From Typha latifolia (taxonomy: Eukaryota > Streptophyta > Magnoliopsida > Poales > Typhaceae), in contig CM034103.1 in assembly GCA_019914945.1 (NCBI GenBank), forward strand, positions 124,001 through 188,000: a stretch of 64,000 nt of DNA, given 5' to 3'. Positions 12,224 to 24,962 of this stretch are shown here, piece after piece (position 1 is the first letter of the stretch; each line of letters opens with the position of its first letter). Under the pieces are notes generated by a model, which searched no databases, was not told the DNA's origin, and worked only from the letters and a program-made list of their open reading frames with translations. The translations under genes were made by a program, and so were the position numbers.

Positions 12224-15200
12224 TTATTCATCACAAGCCATTCCACCTTGGCTCTCGTGTCTTTGCACAGGCTGTTCAATATGTAAAATATCATCCATAT
12301 TTAGCGATAAAGTTTCCAATTCATCTACACAACTGGTAGTTTGACATGGACCATGAACAGAGGCCTCAGGAGAATCTCTAAACCTATGTAATAATTTAGG
12401 ATACAATTAATGAGAAAGGAATCCTAGAAGGAATTAAGTTAGTACAGATATACATCCTAAAACAATGAAAACCATTAGAGCCAATTTTGGATGGAAAGCC
12501 AGCCAGAAAGCAGTTCTACTTGTTTCAGCTGTGAAATTCTTCTTCGGCGCAATGCTGCTAACTGCAAAGATATCAACAGACCATAAATTAACTTGAAAAA
12601 GGAGTTGAATTGCAAATATGCTAAATCAAAGAATAAATGACAGGCACATGTGGAAATACTGTTTTTGATAATGATCCAACAAGAACAGTGGGGAATCATA
12701 ATGAGCTTAAGATGCTACGACCATATTCATTAATTACAAGCTAAGCCGCAACTCCATAATTTGTTGCGGGATGGAAACAAAGTTTGCTGAATGTGGATAA
12801 TGGTCAGTCCCAATAAACAATATAGACACAAGGACTGATGGATAACTAATCAGCAGGAAATATTGATAAAACAAGAAGGATTCATTACAATACAAGATTA
12901 TACAAATAAGAATGATGCTTACTAACAACAAATCTGGAGAGTTGATAAAAAGTCAAATAATGCTATAAATATAAATATTAGTGTTCCATCTTTCATCTTA
13001 GTGTTATGTAAGATTTCACCCACATGTAGCAGTACTCGTATTCAAGCACCAACAAGAATATGATTTGATGTCCATGAACATAAGGCTTCTAATGAACACT
13101 TTAGGTGAGAATGCACACCTTTCACTATATAGCTGACTGGGGGAAAACAGAATGAAACTATCCTACTCTCAGTTCAAATATTTTTGAGATAGTCATGATT
13201 ACTGTGAGCACACTCCTTTCACTCTTTTTCACTGCATTAAACTTAATTGGTCTGCATCAACTGTGGATAATGCAAATCTAGAATGTCACCCAATTCATTC
13301 TGTTTGGTTGCCTCATAATTTTAATAGATGAGATCAGAATAGGGATAAACTCCAGGTCAAAGTTATAGAGAAACCACAGAATCCAAGGTTTACGAGAAAG
13401 TAGGTAGAGAACTGGTATGTGGATTGCAAATTCAGTTAAACTAGGCAACCATCTGACATGAGAAATTTCTACTTGATGGTGGAGAAATATTAAAAAGGAG
13501 GTCAGCACAAACGGAAGATCTATTACACAAATCTGAGGAAGGATAACTGGAGTCTTCCAATGTGCTTTTCTGAGTACCATTCACTTCTTGAAAGGACTAT
13601 GAAATGAGAACTAGAGCAGGGATGGGTTGTGTATCAGATTTTGGTGATGGAAAATCATATTTATCAAAATTTAGGAGAAGCAAAGAAGAGAATGTTATTC
13701 CGGAAAAGGCTCTAGTAAAAATAGAATTTGCATTGATACAGGTTAAAGATAGAGCCAATAAGAAATATATAAATGGGAAAATTGTGCAAGATCATACCAA
13801 ACAGAAAGATTTATTCTTCTGCTGACTTCTATAAAATGATCAGGAAAATAGGCAGCTGATTGTATTTTTGTATCACAGCTACATAAGCCTCTGCTTAAAA
13901 CATGGTCAAAATTGCCATTTTCTTCACAAAAAAAGGTACTAGAAAAGCATAATTTGAAATCTCATGCACATATTACATCATAAGGTCATAGCAGTTCTAT
14001 CTTTAAAATGTCAAGTAAGTCTTAGATCTGATACCTACATTCTACAACTCCAACACTTAAGCTGTTCTACGTGCATATATATATATATATATAATACCTA
14101 TTGACTCTTTCCTTGTGCCCAATCAATTATCAATTTCAGGACATACCTTGGCAGTAAGAAAAATCAGAAGTGAAGATCTTACTCAATGCCTTAAAATACC
14201 TCTAGAGTTAGAGACCCACAGAATAGAAACACATATGCACACACATGTCCCTCATAGAAGGAAAGAACAAAAATAGATGAACTGAGAAAGATAGAGAAGA
14301 AAATTTCGACAGGTATGAGTTTACCTATTTCCCTCATCTCCATTGACAGGTATCATCGACTCATCGCCATCGCCTTCTGAGCCACCAGCTGCAGAAACAA
14401 GTGCTAGGCTATCCAGTGGTCCTGCTGCATATGATGCTAATTTATAAATTCCCATTAGGAACAAAACTAAAAAAGAAGAAATTTTAGATAAGCCTATTTG
14501 AAGTTATCGGCTACCTTCAACTTCATCTTGTAGCCAATCTTGTGCACATATCAATCCTTGTACTATGATTGGATCCATTGCACTGAGATACTCATTAAGC
14601 ACCCTTGCTTCACTATCTGATGGAACAATTGACACGGGATATCCTAGAATATCACGAGCCATTGCAGAAAGGACAGGATACTTTGCAGCAAAAGACTTCC
14701 ACCATGCTAAGATGTCAAAATGATCAGGAGAACCTTCTCTCGAAAGATAAACGGCTTCCTCAAAGTACATATCCAAGTCAGACTTTATTGTCTGACCTGA
14801 TGATGTCTCTTGTAAATACTGGTCAAGACCCTTTCGCGCATCAGAGAGTGTGATGCGAGAAAAGGTGTTAGCTTCAGCCCCATTTCCACACACAGAGCTA
14901 ACAGAGCCTGTGCTGCTCCCAGTGTAGCAGAGGAAGGCCTGAGTTTTGGATGAATTAGCTGACTGAACTCCATACTCATTGTACAGGCTCATAAAGTTTT
15001 TATGAATACCATCAATCCTTGCCTTGGATTCATCTGGATCAGTGTAAATTAACTTAAAGAAGTACTCAACAGACTTCATCTTGTATCGAGGATCTAAAAT
15101 AGATGCAAATGCCATAAGTTTTCCAGTAGAGTTCCAATACTGTTCAAATTTCTCAAGCATTTGAGAAGCTATCGATGCAACAACAGTAGATGGACTGCTA

Positions 15201-16489
15201 CACCATGTTTTCAGAAGTAAATGAATACCACAAATCTCATTGAAATGAAGATTGGAGGTTGGCTTTTCTGCAGCTGGAAACTTCTCCATTGTGTGGTAAA
15301 GCACGTCGAGGCATTCAGTGAGGGCTTTAACATCAGCCCAATCATTGGCAGACAGAGAACCTGCATACTCAGAATCTGATTCAGCTAACTCAGTGAAAGC
15401 TTCTTGATATTGGCATGCAGAGTCAAGCATTAAGTACATAGAGGTCCAGCTCTTTGGAGAATCAAGAACTAATGGCTTCTGCAGTTCTTCTGCCTGCTTT
15501 GCCACCTTCTGAAATGTACTAAACCTCTCATCCGAGGATTTCACATAATGTATATTTGCCCGAACTCTATTGGTCATCTCGCATGCTGATTCCAAACTCT
15601 CCTGGACGATCAGATTCAACACCTGCGAGCAAGAGCGCACGTGAAACAGATCACCATTCAAGAGAAGAGAACCATCTGTCCTAAGAGATGCTAAAAGCTC
15701 TTCTCCAACCAAGTCATCTGCAGTGCAATTGTCTAGGACTACACCAGCCAACTTCTTCTCGATGCCCCATTCGTGCAACTTCTCTGAGATTGCTTTGCTG
15801 ATCTTTAACCCAGTGAGTGGAGCTTCAAGATAGATAAAGTTGAGAATCCTCTTCTTAAGCTTCCACTCATCGTCGATATAGTGGCACGTCAAGCACACAT
15901 ATTCCACGCCATCACTCGATCGCCACATATCGACCGAGAGACTAACTCGAGATGGGAGATTTTTGAGCAAATCGCGTAGCCTGATCCTTGCTCCCTCATA
16001 GATCCTCATGCAATCCACCTTCACTTTGTCATAAGACACCATCTTAAACTGCGGCTGGAGGTTCCTCACGAAAGTCCGGAAGCCAGCGTCTTGGACCATC
16101 GAGAACCGATACCCGTGCCGAACGATCATGCGGGCCAAGTCCTGCCGGCTAACTTCTTGATCGAAATGAGATTGCTCTGATGCCTCGCCCTTTGCATCGG
16201 CCGACTTGAGGAGGAGTCGACGGACGACCAGCTTCTTGCGCTTCATGACCCGCTTGGTGGACAAGCAGGTGCCGAGGTGATTCTTGAGGTGGGTTGTGCC
16301 GCTCCGGCTGCTCGCCGTGAGCTGCTTCTTGCAGTGATTGCAGACAGCCACGTAGCTACCATCCACCCTCCGCTCCTTTGTGAAGTCGTTCCATACGAGA
16401 GACCGCAACTTCCTTCCTCGTGGATTATGCACCGCCATCGCCGCCACGGCGTTGATCGCGTTCCCTTCCGTCGCCGTCGATTCCGACAT
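12224..16489 (-). CDS. Domesticated hAT transposase, BED zinc finger (SLEEPER-like)
   Basis: The main exon is 14515-16489. Two further exons, 14325-14424 and 12224-12377, join it in phase (donors GTAGCC and GTAAAC, acceptors TGCAG and TTTAG) and extend it to 742 aa with an acidic tail. Without splicing, the frame stops at 14504 (661 aa). A BED zinc finger holds Cys50, Cys53, His67 and His71. An RNase H-like hAT core follows, with Asp187 (SVDMW) and Asp253 (VLDN). The C-terminal dimerisation region (FDILAWWKSF, KYPVLSAMARDILGYPVS) is at about 590-655. Several transposase signatures are eroded: the usual RCCAH-type motif reads RSCSQ, and the SESAFSTGGR-type motif reads SDSEARVL. No terminal repeats flank it. 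This fits an exapted, nuclear DNA-binding SLEEPER protein. ATG 16513 is an alternative start. The two C-terminal exons are inference. Confidence 0.8.
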
Positions 16490-16726
16490 ACTGAGACCGA
16501 GATTCCAAATCAAAGCATTTTACAAAAAATTATAATGACAAAATTAGAGGAAAAAAGAGATTTTCTTTTTCCTCCCTCGCAAAAAGGGGGCCAAAAAAAA
16601 TCAAAATTTTAATCGCAAAGACAAAGAATCTGAGGCAAAAATTTGAGGAAATATTTTACTAAATAACAGGATTGCTTTGAAAGAGGATTGAGGAGTAGGG
16701 AAGAGAAGGAGATCAATCCAAAGGCC

Positions 16727-16762
<36 letters not shown>

Positions 16763-17593
16763 GAGATAATGAGATCAAAGAAGGGTAAAGAAATGGTAGG
16801 CGTGGATTCACCTGGCAGTGGAGGAAGCCGGCGGAGAGCCGGCTGTCGGCGACGAGATCGGAGCAGAGGGCCGTTAAAGGAGGAGGAGGAAGACGAGGAC
16901 GGGAGAGAGGAAAAGGTGCGGCGGACCAGATCTGTGGCGACCCGCAACCCGATCCGTTCTTATCAGATCCGCGACGCCTAAAATCTAAATTGCCTCGTCG
17001 TTTGCTAACGTTTGGACCCAAATAGCCGAGCCGAATTGGCTCAGGCTCGCCCATACAGCATACCATAGCCTGCACTACACTGGACCTAGAAATCGTCATT
17101 CAAAATCGTTTGGTTGTCTAGGGTTGCGAAAATATTAACCTTAGTAGATTCTAAATATTACGAAGACTAGGTTACCCTTTACCCATATTTATTACATGAT
17201 TTCTCCAAGGATATGCACAAGTGGAACAACCAATGCAGTCACCCTGTTTCCAAGTACCATAGAGAGTGACTAACCAGCAAAGGATCTATATTGAGAATGA
17301 AATAGTGTGTTTAAACTTACTTTAAAAAAAATCTAAACAGAAGTAGAGAGGTTCAACATTGTTCCTCGAATACCAATTAGTGAGTACAACATTCTCCTCT
17401 AAAAGATGCATACACAAACCATCACGATGGAACATGTACATCACCGTGTAAGATTTCAAAGTAAATGATAGCAGCAGCAGCAGCAGCAGCTAATAGATTA
17501 ATCAGGTCGGAATATAAACTTGAGAATCTAGAGGGAAATCGTGGTCTCCGCTGATGAGCAAGAGCTGCATCATGTTTCTTGATCACTAGCATG
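16490..17593. other. 5' flank of the hAT-derived gene and 3' flank of the SURP gene
   Basis: A GC-rich block at about 16812-16985, read on the minus strand, ends in a good donor (CCAG/GTGAAT at 16811). This suggests a 5' UTR exon of the hAT-derived gene and a UTR intron with a long poly-T/A run at 16730-16757. A GCA triplet repeat at 17471-17490 lies in the probable 3' UTR of the SURP gene. Confidence 0.4.
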
Positions 17594-20500
17594 CTACATG
17601 GTCTCCAACAACATGGCTCGGACTTTGGCTCTAAGATCGTTTGGTACATCAGTTATAGCTTCAGGTTGGGCATCAGCTGCGACACCAGAATTTTTCAATT
17701 CCTGTTGAAGATTTGATAATGTTTCTGACTGATCTAGAGTTGCCGCACCTTCTTCTTCCTGAGTACCTCGTCTCCTTTTGGAGCGTGAGTGGTGCTTTGT
17801 CCTGTGCCTGTCTGACTTTGCCTCTCGATCCTCATCCCCAGAGTGGTCATTGTCTCTGTGGCTATGTCGTGATCTGGAACTCTTTCTGTGCCTATATTCA
17901 TCGTCTGAAGAGATGTGCTGCTTATTGTGACATCTAGATTCCTTGTCTTTGGAAGAGGAATGCCTCTTCTTGTGTTTCTGATCATCCCTGATATGGCTTG
18001 TTGAATGGTCTGACCGGTGCTTCTTCCTGGAGTGCCTATGGCTTTCATGACTTTCTCCAGAGTCTTCTTCCTTGTTGCAGAGCTTCTTCCTGGAGTGCTT
18101 ACGACTTTCTCCTGAGTCTTCTTCCTCATCCTGTTCAACAGATCTTTTCCGGTATTTCCTTCGAGATTTGATCTCCTTGTTCTCATCATACTCAGAATCT
18201 TTCTCATGCTTGACTCGATCCAAGCCTTCTGTATCAAAAGGCACTGAGCTACCTTCTCGTTCCTTACACAAAGGATCTGAATCTCCACCAGAGCGAGTCA
18301 AACCAGCAGAAGTCTCAACAGGTCCATTCGTTGCATTAGCTGAGCTAACCAATTCAGTTACACGTGGGCCACTACTCTTAATCATAGCTGCAAACATCTT
18401 GGCCCGTTTCAGCCTCTCTGCTTTCAGCTTCTGCTCCTTGGTTAAGGAAGCTTCAGAAGAGTCGGCTTCCCTGGAGGCTGCAAGGGCTGCTGTTTTTGCA
18501 ATCGCCTTAGCAATCCAAACATCATCAGATATGCTGGCCTCTTGTTTGTTTAATTGGTTGGTCATTGCATTGATAGAAGTGCTTGCTTCGTTGTTAGAAG
18601 CAGGCTTGGATACAGTAGTCCAACCTTGTAGAGAGGAGAAACTTACAGAGGGACGGCCATCCTCACTAGGAGCACGACCTGAACCAGATTCCTCCATTAA
18701 CACACATCGAGCATTAGCAGGGCTCAACCCCCTTGTAGCTGCTAGCACAATAGCAGCAGCTTCATCCGTGCTAACTCCACATTGCTGGGCAGGAGTAGGA
18801 CGTTGATCTGAATCCTTCTTCGACCCACCGATTACCATCTTGAATTTCTCCTTCCTTTTTGGGTCATACAACCACCCATCAGATGGCTCTGCTGAGATTC
18901 TATCACAAGCACTTGATTCTTTACTAACCAATGCTTGGTCCAATCTCTTATTCCCACCATGGCCCTGTGTATCATGCTTCTGATCAGAAGAGGTCTTACC
19001 AAGCAGCTTGGACTGCAAAGAAACAGACACACAAATGTTGTAAAGGGGATAAAACCATAGAAGAGAACTGTTGCCCTACTACAGATTGCACAAAGTTACC
19101 ATTTATCACTTGAAACAGAATAAGTCAAGAACATACCTGCATTGCATAGATTGCAAGTGCTGCAGCTTAAATATAGAAGAAACTTTAGAGCAAAATAACC
19201 AAAGAGATATCCTATGGTCCTACCTTAACAAAGGAAGAAAAACCTGAACCATTGAAAATAATTTGCATAAACAAACCCAAAACAGTTGACTAAAAGCAAT
19301 AACATGAAGTATTGCAACAAAGACATCAAAAAATTTGTGTTTAATGTAAAGGTAAGAAAAATGTAGTCTCTGGATCCAAGTCCATCTCCTGGAATCTCAT
19401 TACCATCATAAGACTAAGAGCTTGTTCATGCATTGCATTCTAAAGAAACTAAATCCAAAGGCAAAAGGAATCGCTTCATATATCATGTATTTTTGGCTTT
19501 TTTGCTACCTAGAGGTCCATGCTAACATCTAGAGATTTTATAAATTTCAGAAGGAAAACATTGGGCCAGAAAAAAAGCAACCAAGAGTTTCATGCACAAA
19601 ATCAAACCAAAGGCTTATTTGAAATAAGAAACCAACTCCACAATATCATGTTAAATATTTAGAACACATGTTCTTCTTAAATCACTCTTTAATATGGTCC
19701 TCTGAAAAGACAAAATAAAAGATGAATATCATAAATGGAAGTATGGAATTCGAACAAGACACTATGGCCATACTGTTCGCCAAAATCATCAAAATATCAA
19801 CAAAAATTATGCAAAGGAAATAAGGGAGGGTCAAAAAGGAAGCAGGTGAAGTGCATCAGTATAAACTTTGTCAACAAATGAACTTACCTGAAAAATTCAG
19901 AGATCAAGTGTAAAAACATCATATGCACTGCGTATTATAATGTATTACACCTTCCCATATCCTTTGCATGAAAATGTCATCATCAAAACAACAAAACTAA
20001 GAAACTAATAAAAAAACACTTAAACAGCTCATGCATTAAAACAAAAGAACTATAAAACATGAACATATTATAAAATAAAAAATCATCAAAGATCAAAAGT
20101 ATGGAAGGGTGTAAGGGAAGTCAAAGAGGAAGCATGCGAAGTGCATCAGCAAAAAACTTTGTCAACACAAGAACTCAGTTCCAAATAATTTTAAAAAGCT
20201 TGACAAACTTCTGAAAACATGTTTACCACTTCAAATCTTTGATAAAATGTGGCAGCTTGATGAAGAAGAGGATGTAGATATTATAAAGGCATACCAGTAC
20301 ATAATTCTACTCATCATATACGAATATTCACCACGGGAAATAAAAAAAGATTAATATGAGCAAAAATAATGTTAAGTGCAGGTTGATGGGATGGCCTATC
20401 AGCTAACTATACTTTACTTGTCGAAATACAAGGTAATAAGGAAAATTACAAGCAAACACACACATAATTTAGAATGTCAAAATGGATAGTGTCACTAGAA

Positions 20501-23500
20501 AATGACCATATTATGGTAGTGGAAATAGGAATATCCAAGAAGATCAGTGACAACCATTAGATCGTACAAATATGTCCACTGTAGGGATGGAATTGAGCCC
20601 GGCTCTGATCAAGCTTGAATTTAAAATTAATTTTGAGCCTATATTTATTGTCAAGCTTGAATTGAAATCATTTCAATTTGAGCTAATTTCGAACTTGAGC
20701 CAAAATGAGCCGATTAATAAATAATTTTAAGCCTTAATCAAATCAAGCCAAATTTTGAGCTTAATCAAGCATGAATTAAATTAAGCTTGATTTAGTCTTG
20801 AATCAAGCTTAAAATAAGGTCTAATTCAAAAATGGAAACTAATATAATCAAAATTTAAAACTAAACTCTATAAGATCAAAATACATAATAATCTACTTAA
20901 GTAAATCTTAGAATATCATAGAATTATAGTATAATATAGAAAATATTACTCATATCATATATATATATATATATTATAATTATTTCAAGCTTTATCGAGC
21001 TTATTTCATCAAGCTGGCTCATGATCAAGCTTGACTTGAAATTATTTTTGAGCCAATTTTGAAAATCAGGCTCGGTTCAACTCATTTTTAAACTGAGCTT
21101 AATCGAGCCTCATCGAGCCGGCTTGATTATTTTGACAACCCTAGTCCATTGTAGCTTAGAGAGCTAATAATATCTCAAAATTGGATATGCCACAATGGAA
21201 ATAGCTCAGCATATACACACACAGAAATAGAGAGAGAGAGAGATCAATAATAAGCAAAGGGAAAGATATGAACATTCAATTTACATGGGGGATAGATCCA
21301 GCTAGATGTCAATTATAAAAGAGCATTTACACACCAGAAGATGTGCATATAACTCCTTTCAGAACAACAAATTAATAATTCAACGTTACTTCATTTGATC
21401 TCAAGATATCCTAAGAGTAAAAAATTGCAACATTCTTATTAAGGGGGAAAAAGTGGTACAAAAACGAAAAAAAAGAAAGAAAACTGCAGGCTTAGGGATT
21501 AGGATCAATAATGGATAGCATGTCAAGATATAGTTATTCTAATTGGCATAAAATAGTATGAATGCCAAATATGATGACCAAGACTTGGGAAAATTACCTC
21601 ACAAGCTTCTTGGAGAATCTTGAGGTAATACGAATGGTAATGGTTAGAGGGCAGAAGAAATGGAAACCGCCCTATCGTCTTATCTTGCTCAATAAGGACT
21701 GCTTCGAACTCCTTTCCATTCCTAAGAATAAACTCAACTATCTTTTCCATCATCCTCTTCAGGAAAGATGGAGGCTCCAAAACTAAAGGTTTGGCATCAG
21801 ATATCCCTGCTTGAGAACTTTGTCTCCTGCCCATAGCACCAGGGGTAGCAACAATGCTATCTTTCACTTTCTTGCTACTAGGAGCACCAACAATAATAGG
21901 ATTCACGGATTGATTCCTTTTGGTCAAGATGGCCTTCTCCTTAATAGCAGTTGGTGTTACATGTTTACCTACTTCTTTCTCTCCCAACGCCCTGGACTTA
22001 GAAGCTTCTCGTCGTTCTACTTTAGGAAGTGTTTTGCTGGCCACAGTACTACTTTCACCAGGTTCCGTATCCTTAGAGTCAGCCGGAAGCATGCTATCTT
22101 CATCTTCTCCAGACCCATATACAGATCCAAGCAAGGATAATGCCCCACTAGAGGCAGCAAATGCCTCATTCTCTTGCTCATCTGATTGTTTCTCTTTTGT
22201 ATTTTCAGAAGAATTGCCATCAGTCTTCAGAAGCTGAGGATGATCAACAAGGTAGCGGAAGTACTCATGGAGATGATGATTAGGCATTAAGAATCCAAAT
22301 GTTGGATTATCTCCTTGTTTTACCCTTAACACAATCTCTGATTGTCCTCCATGCTTGCTAACAAATATGGCTGTTCTTGAAATTATCTGATGCACCTTCT
22401 CGGTGGGAGGCTGAAAAGAAAATCCAAAGAGAAAACACCATTTCAGCAACAGTTGTAAACCATCAAGTCAAAAATATTTTCAGATAGTGATGTACTTTAG
22501 AAGTTGTTGGCAACTAATATGTAGTATCAGAATAAAAAAGAAAAACACGAGTATCCCATTAGTGCAAGGTTTAGTTACACATAGCACCTATTTCATTCTA
22601 ATCCCACCTGCCTATTCCTTACGTCAAGACACATCACAAGGAAACATGGTGCAATCGCAACATTAGTAAGAACTTCATCTCTGCTCCAAGCATCTGAAAT
22701 TTAGACATGTCAGCCTTAGAAGAACATATGCACCTTGGATGATTACTGGTTGACCAACTGGAGGAAGAATTAATAACAATCTACAAAGAACATTTATTTT
22801 CATCATCTGCCAAACAAGAATGACCACTGAGAAGTAATATAGTATGTATGTGTAGTACTTACTAGGTTGTTACGTAAGCTTTCTGGGATTGGGAAAGATG
22901 GACAATAACAAGAATCGTCAGTTCCGGAATCAGGATTCTTTCCAGCAGATGAAAGATTACTGCTGCCATATGAAAAAGGAACAGCCTGATAAGCAGCTTG
23001 GCTTGCATCCAAACCTTTTGTTCTCTCTGTATTCAAGAATTTGGAAGCATCAATCAAAAGAGGATACTGAAAACATTGGATAAAGGTTTGAGAAGAAGGC
23101 ATCAAAGCAAACAAAGGTCAAAGATGCATAAGATATGTGGAAGTTTCTTACTTGAAATGGCGATAGATGCTCATGAAGTGCAACATCCTTCCTGCAAACT
23201 TAGAAATTCATGTTGAACAGTATACTCATTCGTTTTGCAGGCAACCCCCACAAAGACAAATCTAGAGGTACTAAAATTCGGAGTTCTGATTATGCAAATG
23301 TCCCCAGGCAAGGGTTATAGGAAGGAATAGGACAACATAATAATTTGTACATTTAGTAGGTGTCTTTTTCTCAAGTACTCGTCATTTAAGGATAAGTAAC
23401 AGGATAAAAATAACTAACAATGGCAATAAGTATAAAGAAAGAAAGAAATAAGCTAGCTTTATATGGTATATTGTACGCTCTTTATATGCTACAAAAGGCA

Positions 23501-24498
23501 ACTCCCTTCCATTATTATAAGTTCAATAAAATTTAATCCAGGAGTAGCTTATTTTCAGCATATCTCTAGCCACAATGCCGTTCATTTGCTATAGTGATCA
23601 GGTCACAGTCCACACATCCATAACCCCTCAGTTAAGACTACATACGCACAAGGTTAGGATACAGATAGACCAGTCCTTACCTTATTCCAGCCAATACTAG
23701 AAAAGGAGAAATTGGGATCTTAGATTCTCAATCGAAATTTTTTTGAGGTCATCAGACTAATTTAGACATTCTATCTGACTAAATTTTGTAGAGACATAAA
23801 TAAAAAGCAAATTTCTACTACTACAAACAGGAGACTGATATCCACCAACACAGAAAACTCCTGTTTCATTGCATCGTGAACACTCGTTGAGACTCCAGCA
23901 CAACAGAGTAAGGTTCTTCCGAGCTAAAATTTCAAGACAAATATACATAATAGTCCTTCAACACTATATCCCAATGGCATCAAAGAATCAACTACTTTGC
24001 CAATTTCCGGTACCATTCAAACCTTCCTAAAACTGACTCCCAACCATGTAATAATAGTTCAACGAAATCAAACATGATTCTAAACATCTTAGATCGCACT
24101 AGACTTCCCTCAAAGAACCTCGATACCAATTCGCCTAAAAGCTATTTAGCAAATAAAAAGAAAACCAAATTGAAGCAAGACAGAGAGAGAGAGAGAGAGA
24201 GAGCAGAGAGTACGCAACCTGAGAGAGCTTCGTCATCGTTATCGTCGGTGGACGGGAGGAGATCGAGGTAGCGCTCATGATCAAGCTCGGACTGGGATAC
24301 GCCTCCACCTGCATCGGCGACGAGGCGCCGAGCGGGACGCGGCGGGACGCGGTCGAGGAGGTGACGGACGTCGTAGCGGTCGATGAGGAGGGAAGCATCA
24401 GCGCTCCACGGCACGAGGGCGGCGCGGGAATTCACGAACGCCGCCATCGCATCGTCATCGAACAGCAGCATGTGTCGCCCCGCCGCCTCCAGATCCAT
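17594..24498 (-). CDS. SURP/SWAP domain splicing-regulator protein
   Basis: Exons are 24219-24498, 23152-23198, 22863-23066, 21598-22410 and 17594-19012, all in phase, giving 920 aa. It resembles plant SWAP/surp proteins of the At5g55100 type, nuclear pre-mRNA splicing factors. Residues 1-90 form a DRY_EERY-type N-terminus (MLLFDDDAMAAFVNS, IDRYDVRHLL, HERYLDL). SURP1 is at about 180-235 (TAIFVSKHGG, FGFLMPNHHLHEYFRYLVDH). SURP2 is at about 390-447 (VEFILRNGKEFEAVL, FPFLLPSNHYHSYYLKIL). A GWLYDPKRKEKFKMVIGGSK motif follows. A K/R/S/H/D-rich tract with SR-type repeats covers roughly 690-890, and the extreme C-terminus (LRAKVRAMLLETM) is typical of the family. The 47-nt exon 2 uses a weak acceptor (TTCTAAG) and is the least certain. 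Intron 4 (21597-19013) carries a hAT-like element. Confidence 0.85.
20582..21143. mobile_element. Non-autonomous hAT-like element in SURP intron 4
   Basis: A 562-bp element rich in GAGC/TTGA motifs. Its terminal inverted repeats are TAGGGATG on the left and GACAACCCTA on the right (reverse complement TAGGGTTGTC). It is flanked by an 8-bp target-site duplication with one mismatch, GTCCACTG (20574-20581) and GTCCATTG (21144-21151). An 8-bp duplication and TAGGG-type ends are hAT hallmarks. It has no open frame. A related copy lies at 47159-47748. Confidence 0.75.
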
Positions 24499-24835
24499 CT
24501 TTCTCTCTCTCTCTCTCGTCGCCTCTCCTCTCCTCTCCTCTATTTCTCTGCTAGGTTTACGTTTTGTGCTGTTCTTAGGGCTCGTGATCGATGATTTAAT
24601 GGCGCGGACTTGGGTGGAGTAATCTTTTATCTCCACTGTCCAATCTCAATCGCACGGCAGTTGGAAAGGCATAAGAGCTCGATAGTAACCCGAGTTGGGC
24701 TAAAATCCAAGCCCAAAAGTAATCCGGGTCGGGCCAACTTTGGCCCAATAGGTGCCACTTTCTTTCTTTCTTTCTCTTTATTATTCTTAACTTGATCACT
24801 AAGATAAAACGAACGGCAACATATACCTACCTACC

Positions 24836-24876
<41 letters not shown>

Positions 24877-24962
24877 CAGCAACACACACACACACCTACT
24901 TGTACTACCATGAGTCTATTTATTATTTATTCGTTTTTCTTAAACAAAAAAAGAACGAGAAG
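24499..24962. promoter_or_regulatory. Bidirectional promoter region with Site II motifs
   Basis: 464 bp separate the divergent start codons of the SURP and dienelactone hydrolase genes. Three TGGGCY (Site II) motifs lie at 24696-24701 (TGGGCT), 24710-24715 (reverse) and 24742-24747 (reverse TGGGCC). Such clusters bind TCP factors in plant housekeeping promoters. A GA repeat (24839-24873) and a short AC repeat (about 24883-24895) lie in the probable 5' UTR of the hydrolase gene, and CT-rich sequence flanks the SURP start. Confidence 0.55.
24839..24873 (+). repeat. GA dinucleotide microsatellite
   Basis: About 17 GA units in the probable 5' UTR of the dienelactone hydrolase gene, 90 bp before its ATG. 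Confidence 0.95.

Noticed and set aside
11903..12344. Two overlapping plus-strand open frames
   Set aside because: They run through poly-T tracts and encode low-complexity hydrophobic sequence.
12475..12568. Minus-strand segment after a TTTGCAG acceptor reading LAALRRRRISQLKQ
   Set aside because: It looks exon-like, but no phase joins it to the hAT-derived exons without a stop. It may be intron or an unused exon.
13278..13825. Open frames on both strands in the large intron of the hAT-derived gene
   Set aside because: No family resemblance, ordinary AT-rich composition, no paired splice signals.
19137..19166. Minus-strand stretch AAALAIYAMQ with a strong donor inside SURP intron 4
   Set aside because: The only nearby acceptor would give a 29-nt exon that breaks the frame between exons 4 and 5, which join well without it.
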